From NCBI GenBank assembly GCA_014529385.2, contig CM043954.1, positions 98,606,747 to 98,670,746 on the forward strand: a DNA stretch of 64,000 nt, given 5' to 3'. The translations under genes were made by a program, and so were the position numbers. Origin of the DNA: Adiantum capillus-veneris (taxonomy: Eukaryota > Streptophyta > Polypodiopsida > Polypodiales > Pteridaceae). This document shows positions 11,501-20,214 of this stretch, in pieces; position 1 is the stretch's first letter; every line of letters begins with the position of its first letter. Below the pieces are notes generated by a model. The model made no database searches and was not told the origin of the DNA. It was given only the letters and a program-made list of their open reading frames with translations.

Positions 11501-12818
11501 CAGACAAGAGATTCTTCTTGATCCCAGGTACATAAAGTGCATCAACAAGTGTGAAGGAACTGCCATTAGCAGCAGTGAGCACAATCTTTCCAACTCCCTG
11601 AACTGGATAAGAGGCGTTGTTGGCACAAGTGACTGAATTCCCATGAGGGACAGACTCGAGAGAGGTAAACAATTCACGATGTGAGGTAATGTGCTTTGTA
11701 GCACCACTGTCGAAATACCACACATGTGAATCTGCAGCAACTGACAAGAATGCATCATGGACAGCAGGATTGTAAGTGCACTCTGCGCTAAAAGCCCATT
11801 CTGCATCAACATCAGCATCACAATCTCCTTTCACAGAAGACTCAACAATGGCTGCATTTGTAGTGGAACCAGCATTTGCAGTGGAACCACCCTCTTTCTT
11901 CTTAGCCTCTTTGGCCTTCAACTTAGGACACGACTTGATCAAGTGATCATTGGCTTTACAATAATGGCAACGCATCTTCTTTTTGCCCTTATCACCAGAA
12001 TTGCCAGACGAAGTGCTGCCAGCAGAAGCATTAGGAACAGAAATTTTGCCACTCGCAGCAGAACCATAAGAAGTGGCTGCATTACTGTTACCACCCTTTC
12101 TTTGAGAAGCAATAAAAGCCTGTTCAACTGCACGCTGCCTAGTCCTGTTTTTTCTAGAAAGTGACTCTTGCAACAGCAATGTGCATAATGCATCAAACTT
12201 GACAACTTCAGGATTTCCTTGGGTCATCAGTCTCCAAGTACTAGCAAAAGTCTGGTAGGAATCTGGTAAGGCATCAAGAACAGTCTGCACAAGGGAACTG
12301 TCAGAAATGACTTCACCTGCAGAAATGCGTTGCTCATTGATATCCTTGACACTAGCAAGGAAAGTGTCCATATCATCTTCCTCATGCATAATCTTCGACT
12401 CTAGCTCTTTACGCAGCAAAGCAATTTTAGCCTCATTGCGGCTTGCATAAAGACCTGCTAGAATATCCCAAGCCTGTTTTGCAGATTTTGCTAAACGGAT
12501 GTGAGGAATAATGGTGCGCTTCACAGACAACGCAATCAATGCATGAGCCTGCGCATCCTTAACATCCCAACGAGCTTGTTCTGCTGTAGGCAAAACAACT
12601 CTAACAGCTGCAATCCTTGCAGCAAGACCTGCAACATCCTCAATATCGCCTACATCTTCAGAACCAGGACGTACATCAATGCCCTGCACAATGTTCCAGA
12701 CACCTTTTGACACAAGAACGTGTTGCATCATATAAGCCCACATAGGGTAGTTGTCCCCATCCAACCTGTCCTCAGCAGCAAACATCTTGAACACATCTGT
12801 GTTGTTGTTGTCAGCCAT
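8532..12818 (-). CDS. Copia-1 Gag-Pol polyprotein, intact
   Basis: Encodes 1428 residues in one frame. The start is ATG at 12818, in a strong context (ACCATGG); the frame is open 20 codons further upstream but without a better start. In order: Gag with a CCHC knuckle (Cys284, Cys287, His292, Cys297); aspartic protease with DSG at 370-372; integrase with a His508/His512/Cys542/Cys545 zinc site and Asp573, Asp636, Glu672 (35 residues between the last two); reverse transcriptase with Asp1026 and YVDD at 1111-1114; and RNase H with Asp1277, Glu1318 and Asp1354. The order protease-integrase-RT-RNase H is diagnostic of Ty1/copia. All catalytic residues I can place are present. The protein acts in cytoplasmic virus-like particles and in nuclear integration. 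Residue numbers were counted by hand. Confidence 0.95.
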   Translation of the reverse strand: MADNNNTDVFKMFAAEDRLDGDNYPMWAYMMQHVLVSKGVWNIVQGIDVRPGSEDVGDIEDVAGLAARIAAVRVVLPTAEQARWDVKDAQAHALIALSVKRTIIPHIRLAKSAKQAWDILAGLYASRNEAKIALLRKELESKIMHEEDDMDTFLASVKDINEQRISAGEVISDSSLVQTVLDALPDSYQTFASTWRLMTQGNPEVVKFDALCTLLLQESLSRKNRTRQRAVEQAFIASQRKGGNSNAATSYGSAASGKISVPNASAGSTSSGNSGDKGKKKMRCHYCKANDHLIKSCPKLKAKEAKKKEGGSTANAGSTTNAAIVESSVKGDCDADVDAEWAFSAECTYNPAVHDAFLSVAADSHVWYFDSGATKHITSHRELFTSLESVPHGNSVTCANNASYPVQGVGKIVLTAANGSSFTLVDALYVPGIKKNLLSVSALARLGLVVKFVDDRCTVHDLSFGDEIVASGLLCRGLYKLTLYDKCGQNFANAVADSRAISDAKLWHARFGHLNFASLLRLQKSDMVASLPPLEAPIKHVCEGCILGKMQRSKFPKDGSVRATCRLQLVHSDVCGPMQTPSLGNYLYFVTFIDDYSRHAWVFPLKAKSEVFMCFKQFLAMAENVSKCTMGTLRSDRGGEYMSHEFNAFLASRGIKHQCTVPYTPQQNGVAERKNRSLTEMARCMVKSQALPHSFWLEAIMCATYVLNRCPTKALQSITPYEAWHDRKPSIEHMRVFGCLAYALVPQVQHRKLDDKAVKCIFVGYSAESKGYRLYHPQTKRILVSRDVVFVEDSVQPLLSCTRDSNVSSQDIYDTLLPLFSGGNTNVSSNEANVQPMGISENVLEQPITDADVHDVLDEERAENEQARGMPKWLVHTLRDSKLDAPLSSRTRSGSHHASYALDCYALAVSSLHDVEEPLSFDEAQNSENWIAAMKSEYDALIENDTWTLCDLPPGKKAIGTKWVYKLKRKPDGEIDRHKARLVAKGYAQQKGIDYEETFAPTCRMTTVRFLCALAAHFGWDVHQSDIVTAFLNGDIFEEVYVTQPRGFVIKGQEDKVCKCKKALYGLKQSPRAWYEKADTHLVKRGFRNSPTESTLYVKREDDVFLIVVLYVDDLLITGPNERHIAEFKADLNATFKMKDLGLLHHYLGIQFKQCDGGIALCQKSYIETLICKFGLEDCKPIATPMETGLKLSLHDAGDPADVTLYQTAVGCLIYVCNTRPDIQFAVSQVSRFMHSPGSKHWQAVKRIFRYLSGTLHLGLFYPKGGSLPPDLHAFSDSDWAGCFDTRVSTSGFCFMLGSSCISWLSKKQPTMATSSCEAEYRAVFTATVECVWLRRLMADLGVGQDTANTIYTDSQSALAVARNPVFHARTKHIEVHYHYVRERLSAAEISLAYVPTQDNLADLFTKALSREKLEAFRKALGLLPFVD

Positions 12819-13166
12819 GGTAAATGCTGCACCTGATGTGAAAACTGCCCGAAAATAGGAGAAATGGAGCGGGAACAACTTGTGCTATATAGCACAAACC
12901 GTAGAAGACTATAAGGCACCTGTTATGCAGAAAACGGCACTGACAGAAAATCTGCACAAAATGACGAAATAACCTGTGCAGTACTGCCCGTAGTGGAAAC
13001 GGAGGCCGAAATGAGCCCAAATCAAAATTCTGAGCAGACCGAGCTCTTCGAGCTCGCCCAAAATATTTGTCGACCTGCAAACGCTTTCCAAAGCTCACTG
13101 AAATCGGAGAAAGTGAGCAGGCGTGTGCTGGAGCAGCTGGCGACTAAGCCCGGGAGGACGTGACCT

Positions 13167-13178
13167 GCTCTGATACCA
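13167..13178 (-). other. Primer binding site of Copia-1
   Basis: On the minus strand TGGTATCAGAGC lies two bases inside the 5' LTR. It is complementary to the 3' end of plant initiator tRNA-Met, the usual copia primer. Confidence 0.9.
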
Positions 13179-13180
13179 AT

Positions 13181-13407
13181 TGTTGGAATTAGGGTTGCAG
13201 AGAAACACACACAGCTTGGAGAAGACGAAGGAAGCTCAAGGCACACAATAGAGAGTGTGTTACTTAGTGTGCAATGAAAAGATAGATAGCCCTAGAGTGA
13301 TGGACGTATATACAATGCACGGGGGAAAAAACCTCCTAAAGAGGGAAAAAATGCCCCGGCGGTCCTAGTGTGTTCACACACATCACTACCACATGTATAT
13401 GGTAACA
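13181..13407 (-). repeat. 5' LTR of Copia-1
   Basis: 227 bp, TG...CA ends, two substitutions relative to 8230-8456. It is followed by the TTGGG target duplicate. Confidence 0.95.
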
Positions 13408-13487
13408 TTGGGCTTATACCTAGAGGCTTTGGGGGGTATGTCGGGATCGGGGGCTCCCTTGGAGTTTTGCACTTCCATAGGGGTAGG

Positions 13488-14012
13488 TCACTGGCTACTC
13501 AAGGGCTCTCCAGTTTCTGACTCAATAAGATATCTGTCAAGAGCATTGACTTGCTCCACTAGTGAAAGTTGAAGGTTAACTTCATCTTCTTCCTCACCCA
13601 AGGAGTCAAGAAGGGCAAAGGAGTTGACCTTCTTCTTTCCTTTGTTTGAGGAAGTCTTGGGCGGGCGCTTTGCTACCAAATTAGGGGGATTCGTTTGGTT
13701 CTGAGTGATTGGTGGAGGCAATGGAGCTTGAGGGAGATCCTCTTGGTGAGCTTCGGGGGAAGACTGGGAGGTGGACTTGCCGCCTTTTTTGTTGGGACAA
13801 TCCTTGATGATGTGCCCTTGAAGACCACATTGAAAGCATGAATATGGTTTGTGCTTGTAGCTTAGCGGTTGGAGAAAGTTATAGCCACCATTGAGTGGAA
13901 CGAGGATCTTCGGGGAGGTCCTTGAACAAGTCAAGTTCCATGAGGACTTGTGGGTGCCATCTCGGGTTGAACTCCTGATGCAGCGTGACACCCGAGCCTC
14001 TTTGTCTATCAT
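13488..14012 (-). pseudogene. LINE ORF1 C-terminal fragment with zinc knuckle
   Basis: The 174-codon frame contains PKILVPLNGGYNFLQPLSYK and then a CCHC knuckle (CFQCGLQGHIIKDC), followed by a Pro/Ser/Lys-rich tail. This is the arrangement of the ORF1 (DUF4283-type Gag-like) proteins of plant LINEs, which bind the LINE RNA. The N-terminal domain is missing or frameshifted beyond 14012. The ORF2 expected downstream is absent; after the Copia-1 insertion the strand resumes with sequence resembling a LINE 3' tail. Confidence 0.6.
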
Positions 14013-14052
14013 ATATCCTATGTCATAATGACCGAGGTCTCAACCTTTATGC

Positions 14053-14518
14053 GGGTCGAAATCTGCGACATGAAGGCTAAACTCCAAAACAGAGAGAAGG
14101 CCCTGTGCACGCGATAAAGAGGGAGAGAGAAAGAGTATCGTGTTAATTCACTGTCGATCTATTTTTTCTTTGATCTCTGATCAATCTAATCAAGTGCGGC
14201 ATGTGCTTAAATTTTGTGATGTAGAAAACTGCGCTGCAGAGCACTCAAAGCTCTAGTTGTACTCAATCTACACTATATATATATATATATGGCGGAAAGG
14301 TAGGCCCTTCACGCGTGTCAAAATCTGTGACATGAAAGCTAAACTAGAGAAGGCCCTGAGCACGCCATAAAGAGGGAGAGAGAGAGTATCGTGTTAAGTC
14401 ACTGTCGATCTATTTTCTCTTTGATCTCTGATCAATCTAATCAAGCGCGGCATGTGCTTAAATTTTGTGATGTAGCAGACTGCGCTTGCAGAGCACTCAA
14501 AGCCCTAGCTGTACTCAA
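14053..14518. repeat. Duplicated ~210-bp segment upstream of the PPR gene
   Basis: Imperfect direct copies at about 14053-14268 and 14312-14518. Shared words include CACTGTCGATCTATTTT, TTTGATCTCTGATCAATCTA and GCATGTGCTTAAATTTTGTG. An (AT)9 run (14273-14290) lies between them. The second copy ends about 30 bp before the PPR start, so both may lie in its promoter or 5' UTR. Confidence 0.85.
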
Positions 14519-14549
14519 GCTTCAGTAGCTAGGCTGAGAGAAGATAACC

Positions 14550-14564
14550 ATGCATGGGACTTGA
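14550..14564 (+). other. Five-codon upstream ORF overlapping the PPR start
   Basis: ATG at 14550 opens a frame of four sense codons and TGA (14562-14564). It overlaps, out of frame, the PPR ATG at 14554. If transcribed as read, initiation at 14550 would compete with the main start. Confidence 0.4.
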
Positions 14565-15891
14565 GAAAAGGGTGACGAATGCGCACCACAACACACAGCC
14601 CACATCTCACGACACATCCCTTGCCAGCAATGGCTACCTCCAGCGGTTGCCACCGCCTGCTACACTTGTCACCCTTATCAGAGCCTGTGCCAAACAAAAC
14701 GATCTGCCCAAGGGCCACACATTGCATGCTTATGTTCTCAAAAACGGACTCATTTCGGCAAACATCTTCATCGGCAACACGCTACTCAGTATGTATGCCA
14801 AATGTGGGGCTCTTGCAAGAGCAAGACAGGTTTTTGATGAGCTTTCCATTAAGAGTGTCGTCTCGTGGACCGCCTTGATTGACGGATATGCCCAGCACAG
14901 GCTTGGTCGTGAAGCACTGAAATGCTTCAAAGAGATGAAATGTCATGGCCTCTCGCCAGATGGCCAGACTTTTGCTTGCACTCTGAAAGCGTGCGGCAAC
15001 ATCGGAGATCTGGAAGAGGGAGAGAGAATACATGAAGAGATGTCTGAGAGGAATTTACTTGAAACGAATGTCGTGTTATGCAATGCAGTAGTTGACATGT
15101 ATGCGAAGTGTGGAGAATTTGTGAAGGCACAACAAGTGTTGGAAAAACTTCCATTTCGAAGTGAAATTTGCTGGAATGGTTTAATTGCAGGATATTTACA
15201 ACATGGGCAGGGCGAGAGAGCGCTGGATTGTCTTGACAGAATGCAACATGAGGGCCTCTCCCCTACTGCAGTGACCTTTGCTTGTGCCTTGAAGGCGTGC
15301 GGCAGCACCATAGCCATAGAGAGGGGTGAAGAATTACACGGTGAAATCATGAGAAGGGAGCTGCTAGGAAAAAATAGTGTCGTTGGCACTGCATTGGTGG
15401 ACATGTACATAAAATGTGGAGCACTTGCAAAGGCACAAAAAGTCTTCGATGTGCTTCCCGCAAGAAATGTAGTGTCGTGGACTGCTCTCATTGCAGGGTA
15501 CGCAGAAGAGGGAAGGCACGATCACATCTTCGGCTCGTTCAACAGAATGGTGAGTGAAAATGTAAAACCAAACTTGGTCACATATGTGATTGTGCTGAAT
15601 GCTTGCCGTCGATTAGGATTAGTGAATGAGGCTCAATCCTACTTTGAGAGCATGAGTACAAGCCATGGCATTCTTCCTACTTTCAAGCACCGTATCTGTA
15701 TGGTTAGTCTTTTCGGATTTGCAGGATACTTAGACAAGGCGATGTCTGTGATTAAAAGGTCACCATTGCCCGACCGTCTGCCAGCATGGTCTGCTTTGAT
15801 AAGCACGTGTCAGAAGTTGGGCAACGTGAAGCTTGCAAGAGAAGCATTTGAGCATGCAGTACAATTGCATGAAGAGATAGAGCTTTTGTGA
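14554..15891 (+). CDS. PLS-class pentatricopeptide repeat (PPR) protein, truncated E region
   Basis: Encodes 445 residues without an intron. PPR motifs run in tandem from about residue 35, seen in repeated phrases such as NTLLSMYAKCGALARARQVF, VVSWTALIDGYAQHR and GLSPDGQTFACTLKACG. Repeats alternate in length as in the PLS class, whose members bind organelle RNA and mostly guide C-to-U editing in plastids or mitochondria. The last block (WSALISTCQKLGNVKLAREA) resembles the start of an E domain; then the frame stops. There is no E+ or DYW domain, so the protein would need a partner deaminase or be a truncated copy. The N-terminus is not a convincing transit peptide. The start is the first in-frame ATG after the duplicated segment. 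Confidence 0.88.
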   Translation: MGLEKRVTNAHHNTQPTSHDTSLASNGYLQRLPPPATLVTLIRACAKQNDLPKGHTLHAYVLKNGLISANIFIGNTLLSMYAKCGALARARQVFDELSIKSVVSWTALIDGYAQHRLGREALKCFKEMKCHGLSPDGQTFACTLKACGNIGDLEEGERIHEEMSERNLLETNVVLCNAVVDMYAKCGEFVKAQQVLEKLPFRSEICWNGLIAGYLQHGQGERALDCLDRMQHEGLSPTAVTFACALKACGSTIAIERGEELHGEIMRRELLGKNSVVGTALVDMYIKCGALAKAQKVFDVLPARNVVSWTALIAGYAEEGRHDHIFGSFNRMVSENVKPNLVTYVIVLNACRRLGLVNEAQSYFESMSTSHGILPTFKHRICMVSLFGFAGYLDKAMSVIKRSPLPDRLPAWSALISTCQKLGNVKLAREAFEHAVQLHEEIELL

Positions 15892-16636
15892 ATGATTGCA
15901 TGGTGTGCTTGACATTAATGTATCCAGTTGGGGCATCAAACTGAAAATGCATTCGGAGTGTGTCTAGGTGGGCACGACTCACTACAACACTACAATGGTC
16001 TAGTGAGTCTAGACAATTCTTTTGGTTAGTGCTAGATGCGTCTTGAAATGCGGAAGGAAGGGAAGATCGGAAAGACGTCACTTACATCTTCCTTGTGCCA
16101 TAACTGAAGAGCATGTATACAAGTCGAAATGTATCCTTCTTCCAAATCAAACTCCAAATTGATTAAATCTCTGATTTACTTGAGACGATTGTTTTGTCCT
16201 GATGCGACATTGCATTTAATATACAGAAATTGTTTAAGAGAATGGACCTGGCCCCAGCATGGACCTGTGCAACTCAATTTTGTCTACAAATGAGCTACAT
16301 GCTTGAATAACCAGTGGTCCATTCACGTGCGATAAATGTTTTGCAGCAGATGCACCTCATTTGTTCAAGTTAAATCATTGTTTGAAATTGGCCCAACATG
16401 GGGCTTGCAGGCCCTCGCCCTCTACATATGAGCTCAACTCTGCCTCCAGCATTGCTCCATAAAGATTGGCTAGGCACAATGGTGTGCCTAGTCTACTTGT
16501 TGGTAATCCCTCTAATAGTACTCTACTGCAGAATAAGGCAACTAAGGGGGTACCTGTCGTGTATATCACAAGAAGATTTAGAAATTTTCTCATGTAGAAA
16601 AACGGAGTCTTTCTCAGTGTTTTTCATACAATGCAT
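15892..16636. other. PPR 3' flank, no gene seen
   Basis: No DYW-like sequence in any frame after the PPR stop, so the missing C-terminus is not just frameshifted. Only short unsupported frames. Confidence 0.5.
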
Positions 16637-16791
16637 AACATCATGAGCTTCTGCTCGAGAGGTACCGCATACCTAGCTAGGTACGATTGGGGCCAGGGGA
16701 CCATTGGCCCCCCCACCGGGCTGGCGGTCCCCTGCCCCCAATTGTACCTAGCTAGGTATGCGGCGCCTCCCTCACAGAAGCTCATGATGTT
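16637..16791. repeat. 155-bp foldback sequence (possible MITE or hairpin RNA locus)
   Basis: The ends are perfect inverted repeats for 17 bases (AACATCATGAGCTTCTG at 16637 and its complement ending at 16791). Inside them a mismatched stretch is followed by another 20-base perfect match around CCTAGCTAGG, and then a GC-rich stem. The arms reach about 66-74 bases each, leaving a very short loop near 16714. I see no clear target duplication. No coding capacity. Confidence 0.85.
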
Positions 16792-17085
16792 GAGGTAAGT
16801 CACAATGTGGGAAATATTGTGAGAATTTGTCCAAAACTTCTTGTGGTATATGAGGTGGTCAGTCTACATCCATGCGTGATCTCTTGCTCTCTTCATTGGC
16901 CTATGCTTGGGCGATAGAAAGGGCATTCGAGTTTATTCACACACCCATGAGAAGAGAACTCTTATGTCATACGAAGAATCCCAAGAGACCTCAAAGATCT
17001 ATCGAAAGAGTTCGTAGGCATAAGGCTAATGGTAACCACTCTTGCTCCAATTAATTACTTAGGGGAAAGAGAAGAAGAAGAAGAA

Positions 17086-17337
17086 ATGTGTGCGCTTTGC
17101 TTTGCTCTTGATGACTTTGATTAAGAAGAAGATGAGGCATTGCGCAGGTTTTTTGAAGCAATTCCAAACGACCTCATAGCGAACAAAGTTCTACTGGTCC
17201 TGGAGCTCCCCGATCTCAGGCACTTGCCCCTGCTCTCCAAATCATGGTCCGCCCTCCTGTTGAAGGGTTCTGTCTGGTCCTTGATTGCGTGCCAGAAACG
17301 GTTCAAGAGCAGGCCTTGGCTTGTCATGCTCTCCTGG

Positions 17338-17368
<31 letters not shown>

Positions 17369-17730
17369 ACGATGAAGTTCGGCTTGCCCACTGCCATGCG
17401 GAAACTTGCCGCCATCATCAAGGTCATCCTCGTCGTCTTCATAGCAGGAAGATCTCAACTGTTGGGCGTCACTTACTCCGGCCATTCAGAACTCGAGCTC
17501 TGGTTCTCTTCTTCTGTGCCCCGATTGAATCCTGCCCCACCCAGAAAACAAAAGATTGCACATTGTATCCTCTCGATGATAGGTGCTTGATTTCTGCCTC
17601 CAAAGGCCTCATGTGCATTGTTTGGCCTTGCGATCAATTTGTTATTTGCATTCAATTCCCTATGCCTATGCATTTGCTTGGTTCAACACATAAAGCCTGT
17701 CGGGCAGGGCACGGATTCCATTTCTTGTGA
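17086..17730 (+). pseudogene. F-box protein pseudogene
   Basis: From ATG 17086 the frame reads 12 codons, meets TAA at 17122-17124, and continues in the same frame as EEDEALRRFFEAIPNDLIAN and LPDLRHLPLLSKSWSALL. This is the Skp1-binding F-box pattern (IPNDLI, LxxLPLLSKSW) at the N-terminus. A 30-base C run at 17339-17368 encodes a proline tract. Afterwards a block with RCLISASKGLMCIVWPC resembles the start of an F-box-associated propeller domain, then the frame ends. Plant F-box/kelch proteins of this kind are usually about twice this length. The early stop and short C-terminus suggest a dead copy. If alive, it would be an SCF ubiquitin-ligase substrate adaptor. Confidence 0.6.
17339..17368. 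repeat. 30-base poly-C run
   Basis: Uninterrupted C run inside the F-box relic. Its length decides the downstream frame and is likely to be unstable or mis-sized. Confidence 0.9.
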
Positions 17731-17779
17731 TTTTTGGAAAGACCAGAATGCCAACTCTCCACCATACATTTGTATAAAA

Positions 17780-17999
17780 GTATGGCACTTTTTAATGACG
17801 TGCACTTTATATTTAGCATTTTCATTGCATGACGCTTCATTGTAATACGAAATGTTTAACTATTCACATTGTTTTTATGTAACCGGATAGTATGGCACTT
17901 TTTCATGACATGCATTGTATATTTAGCATTTTCACTCCGTGACGCTTCACTATAATATGAAATGTTTAACTATTGACATTGTTTTTATGTAGCCGGATA
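17780..17999. repeat. 110-bp tandem duplication
   Basis: Copies at 17780-17889 and 17890-17999 share TATGGCACTTTTT, ATATTTAGCATTTTCA and GAAATGTTTAACTATT with a few substitutions. Non-coding. Confidence 0.85.
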
Positions 18000-20143
18000 T
18001 AAACATTGTCCTCTAGCTTGCACAATTGGACGACACTCATACACAATTATCAGGTCGATAGTGCAATTCAAATTTTATAGTCTGTTGATGCTTTATATAT
18101 TTTTTGAGTATGTCAATGCTTCCTTAAGTTTAGTTTAGCTACATATTTGGCAATGCATCTTACATATTGAAGCCCATTGTTCTCCTTTGCATAACCGTAC
18201 TGTAGCATAAGGGCAACCCTTTATCCAAGCGTTTTCTTCTTCATTTACGTTTTGCACTAGGTTATGTGATCGGTATCTAAGACGTCTTGCTCTCTCCAAT
18301 TGTTCCAACTAACGAAGTAACCAACTGCACTTCAAAATCTATAAGAACATGTACGACAAAGAGCAACGTCCACCAAGCAAGACTAGTTTTGTACCTTCTA
18401 GCATAACTAGTTCTTAAGCGTCTATCAAAATATGGATTTTGAGCAGTGCTCATGGAAAACCAACCTTCGGTAAGGCTAAAGTTCCAAAGGCCCTTCTAAA
18501 TTTCAAGCGTGTCTTTAGGAAAAGAGCAAATTTTTACACATTCAATTAGGTCCCCACAATTTGGGGAAAATAAAAAATGGTTACATGATAGGGATATTAA
18601 AAAAAGGATACATAAATTGACGACTTTAACCTTAAAGAGATCTAGAATGATATTGGAAATGACATATTGAGACTACAAAGTCAAAAGTCTTCTTCTCACC
18701 TATATAAGAAAGGTTGTGTACTCACTTTTCTCTTGCATTCATTTAATCTCTCGCATGGCCTTGGTGGTTTTCTCCTCCTATTCATTGAAACCCTTAGTGT
18801 TGTGTTGGGTTAGGGAGACTCCTTTCATTTCACATCCTCACATGATGGAGACTTATCTTTTATTTCACATCGTGACATGTTTTTACTTTTCTTGAATTCT
18901 ATTATTTTAGAATGTCAAAGTGAAGCTTCACCTTGCATAAATTTTAGTAAATTTTACACACACACACATGTTTTTTTTGCATTCTATTGTTTTAGAATGT
19001 TAAAGTGAAGCTTCACTTTGCATAATTCTAATAAATTCTATACACACACATATATATTAATTAGTTCTTTTTATTTCACCTTTCATTTCACAACTTCACA
19101 CATATATATTAATTAGTTCTTTTTATTTCACCTTTCATTTCACAACTTCACATGGCTTTACATTTCTTGCATTTTATAGCTTGATTCCAATCAGTGTTAA
19201 CGTTCGAAAAAGTCTCTTTTCTTAAGCGACTGTTGAACGAGTTTCTTCCTCACAAAGAAGAAAATAAAAAATACTAGCAAAAATTTTGAGATTTGCAAAA
19301 ATTTTAGACGACTTTCTCACATATTTCATCGGTTTTTCTTCCGTTTACCATGGTTTGCAATTAGCTAGTCTCAATTTTCATTCGGCTCAAGACTAAGCTG
19401 AGACAATCCTTTCCTAAACACTAATACCAGTTTAATTCAACCTAACAATTTTATCATTTTCTTATTGTTTTTTAAAGCCGTCGTGACCCTTTCACTTGTT
19501 TTCTATAGAGTCAGTATGTGGTACTCAATCATTTTAAAGATTTTATTAAGGAGAATCGGCGAATATCTCCTCTGGCAGACAGAAACGAAAGCGAAGGGTG
19601 CCTCTGGGCGAGGCTCACAGGCACATGGTGACCAACAGGAGGGGCAAGGCGAGGTAGGCAAACTACACCAGACAACGCGGCAACAAGGCAAGTGCTATGA
19701 GGGCGTTAGGTGACATCGACGGGTGATGGCAACAAGAGGTAGGCGCTTTTTTTTAAATATTGGATCGACACATCACATGTGTGCTCGACTGACTACGGGG
19801 ACACCTTCGGAGTTGAGTTCAATTCTTGGGTCACCTTTTTAAAAGGATAGGATTGTCAAGGTGGAAGGTAGGAATCTAGCAACTAATGAATAAACCGTTG
19901 AACCTGCCCAGTAGTAGTGGAGCCATTAGGAGATCCATAGTATAAAGTATAGAAGCCGCTGCGAAACTTTGAGACAGACACTTTATAAAAACTAGTTAGC
20001 GAAAATTTCTTTTGTGAAGACTCGACAGGGAAGCGAAGACGCAAAGGAGGAACTAAAAAACTGAGACCGTATAAAACAAAAAGACAAAAGAGAGCTTCAA
20101 ACGATATACAGCCGAAGATGTTGCGCAGAGGCTCCAGCGATAA
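18000..20143. other. AT-rich intergenic DNA with minor duplications
   Basis: No gene seen. An ~83-bp imperfect duplication around 18895-19040 shares TTTTAGAATGT and AAGTGAAGCTTCAC. A 52-bp tandem duplication lies at about 19050-19155 (TATATATTAATTAGTTC). The 82-codon frame at 19465 has no recognisable domain. Confidence 0.5.
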
Positions 20144-20214
20144 GCTTCCAGCGAGGATCGAACTCGCGACCTTTCGCTTACGAAGCGAACGCACTACCAC
20201 TGTGCTATGAAAGC
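20144..20214 (-). tRNA. tRNA-Thr (anticodon CGT)
   Basis: The minus strand folds into a full 71-nt cloverleaf. The 7-bp acceptor GCTTTCA/TGGAAGC includes one T-G pair. The D arm is GCAC/GTGC, the anticodon arm TTCGC/GCGAA with loop TTCGTAA, and the T arm GCGAG/CTCGC with loop TTCGATC. The anticodon CGT (plus-strand 20180-20182) reads ACG threonine codons. There is no intron, and CCA is not encoded, as in nuclear genes. The D loop is short. No T run lies within ~30 bases downstream, so termination and activity are uncertain. A 131-codon frame across it is an artefact. Confidence 0.85.

Larger units (their letters stand above)
8230..13407 (-). mobile_element. Copia-1: complete, apparently intact Ty1/copia retrotransposon
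   Basis: Two 227-bp LTRs (TGTTGG...GTAACA) flank a minus-strand internal region with a tRNA primer site, one unbroken polyprotein and a purine tract. The target site duplication TTGGG is present at 8225-8229 and 13408-13412. The LTRs differ at two positions by my reading (both G in the left copy and A in the right copy), so the insertion is young. Nothing visible prevents autonomy. It sits between two same-strand LINE pieces. Confidence 0.95.

Noticed and set aside
19775-19850. tRNA-like B-box word (GAGTTCAATTC) as a second SINE or tRNA
   Set aside because: No A box at the right distance, no cloverleaf and no tail.
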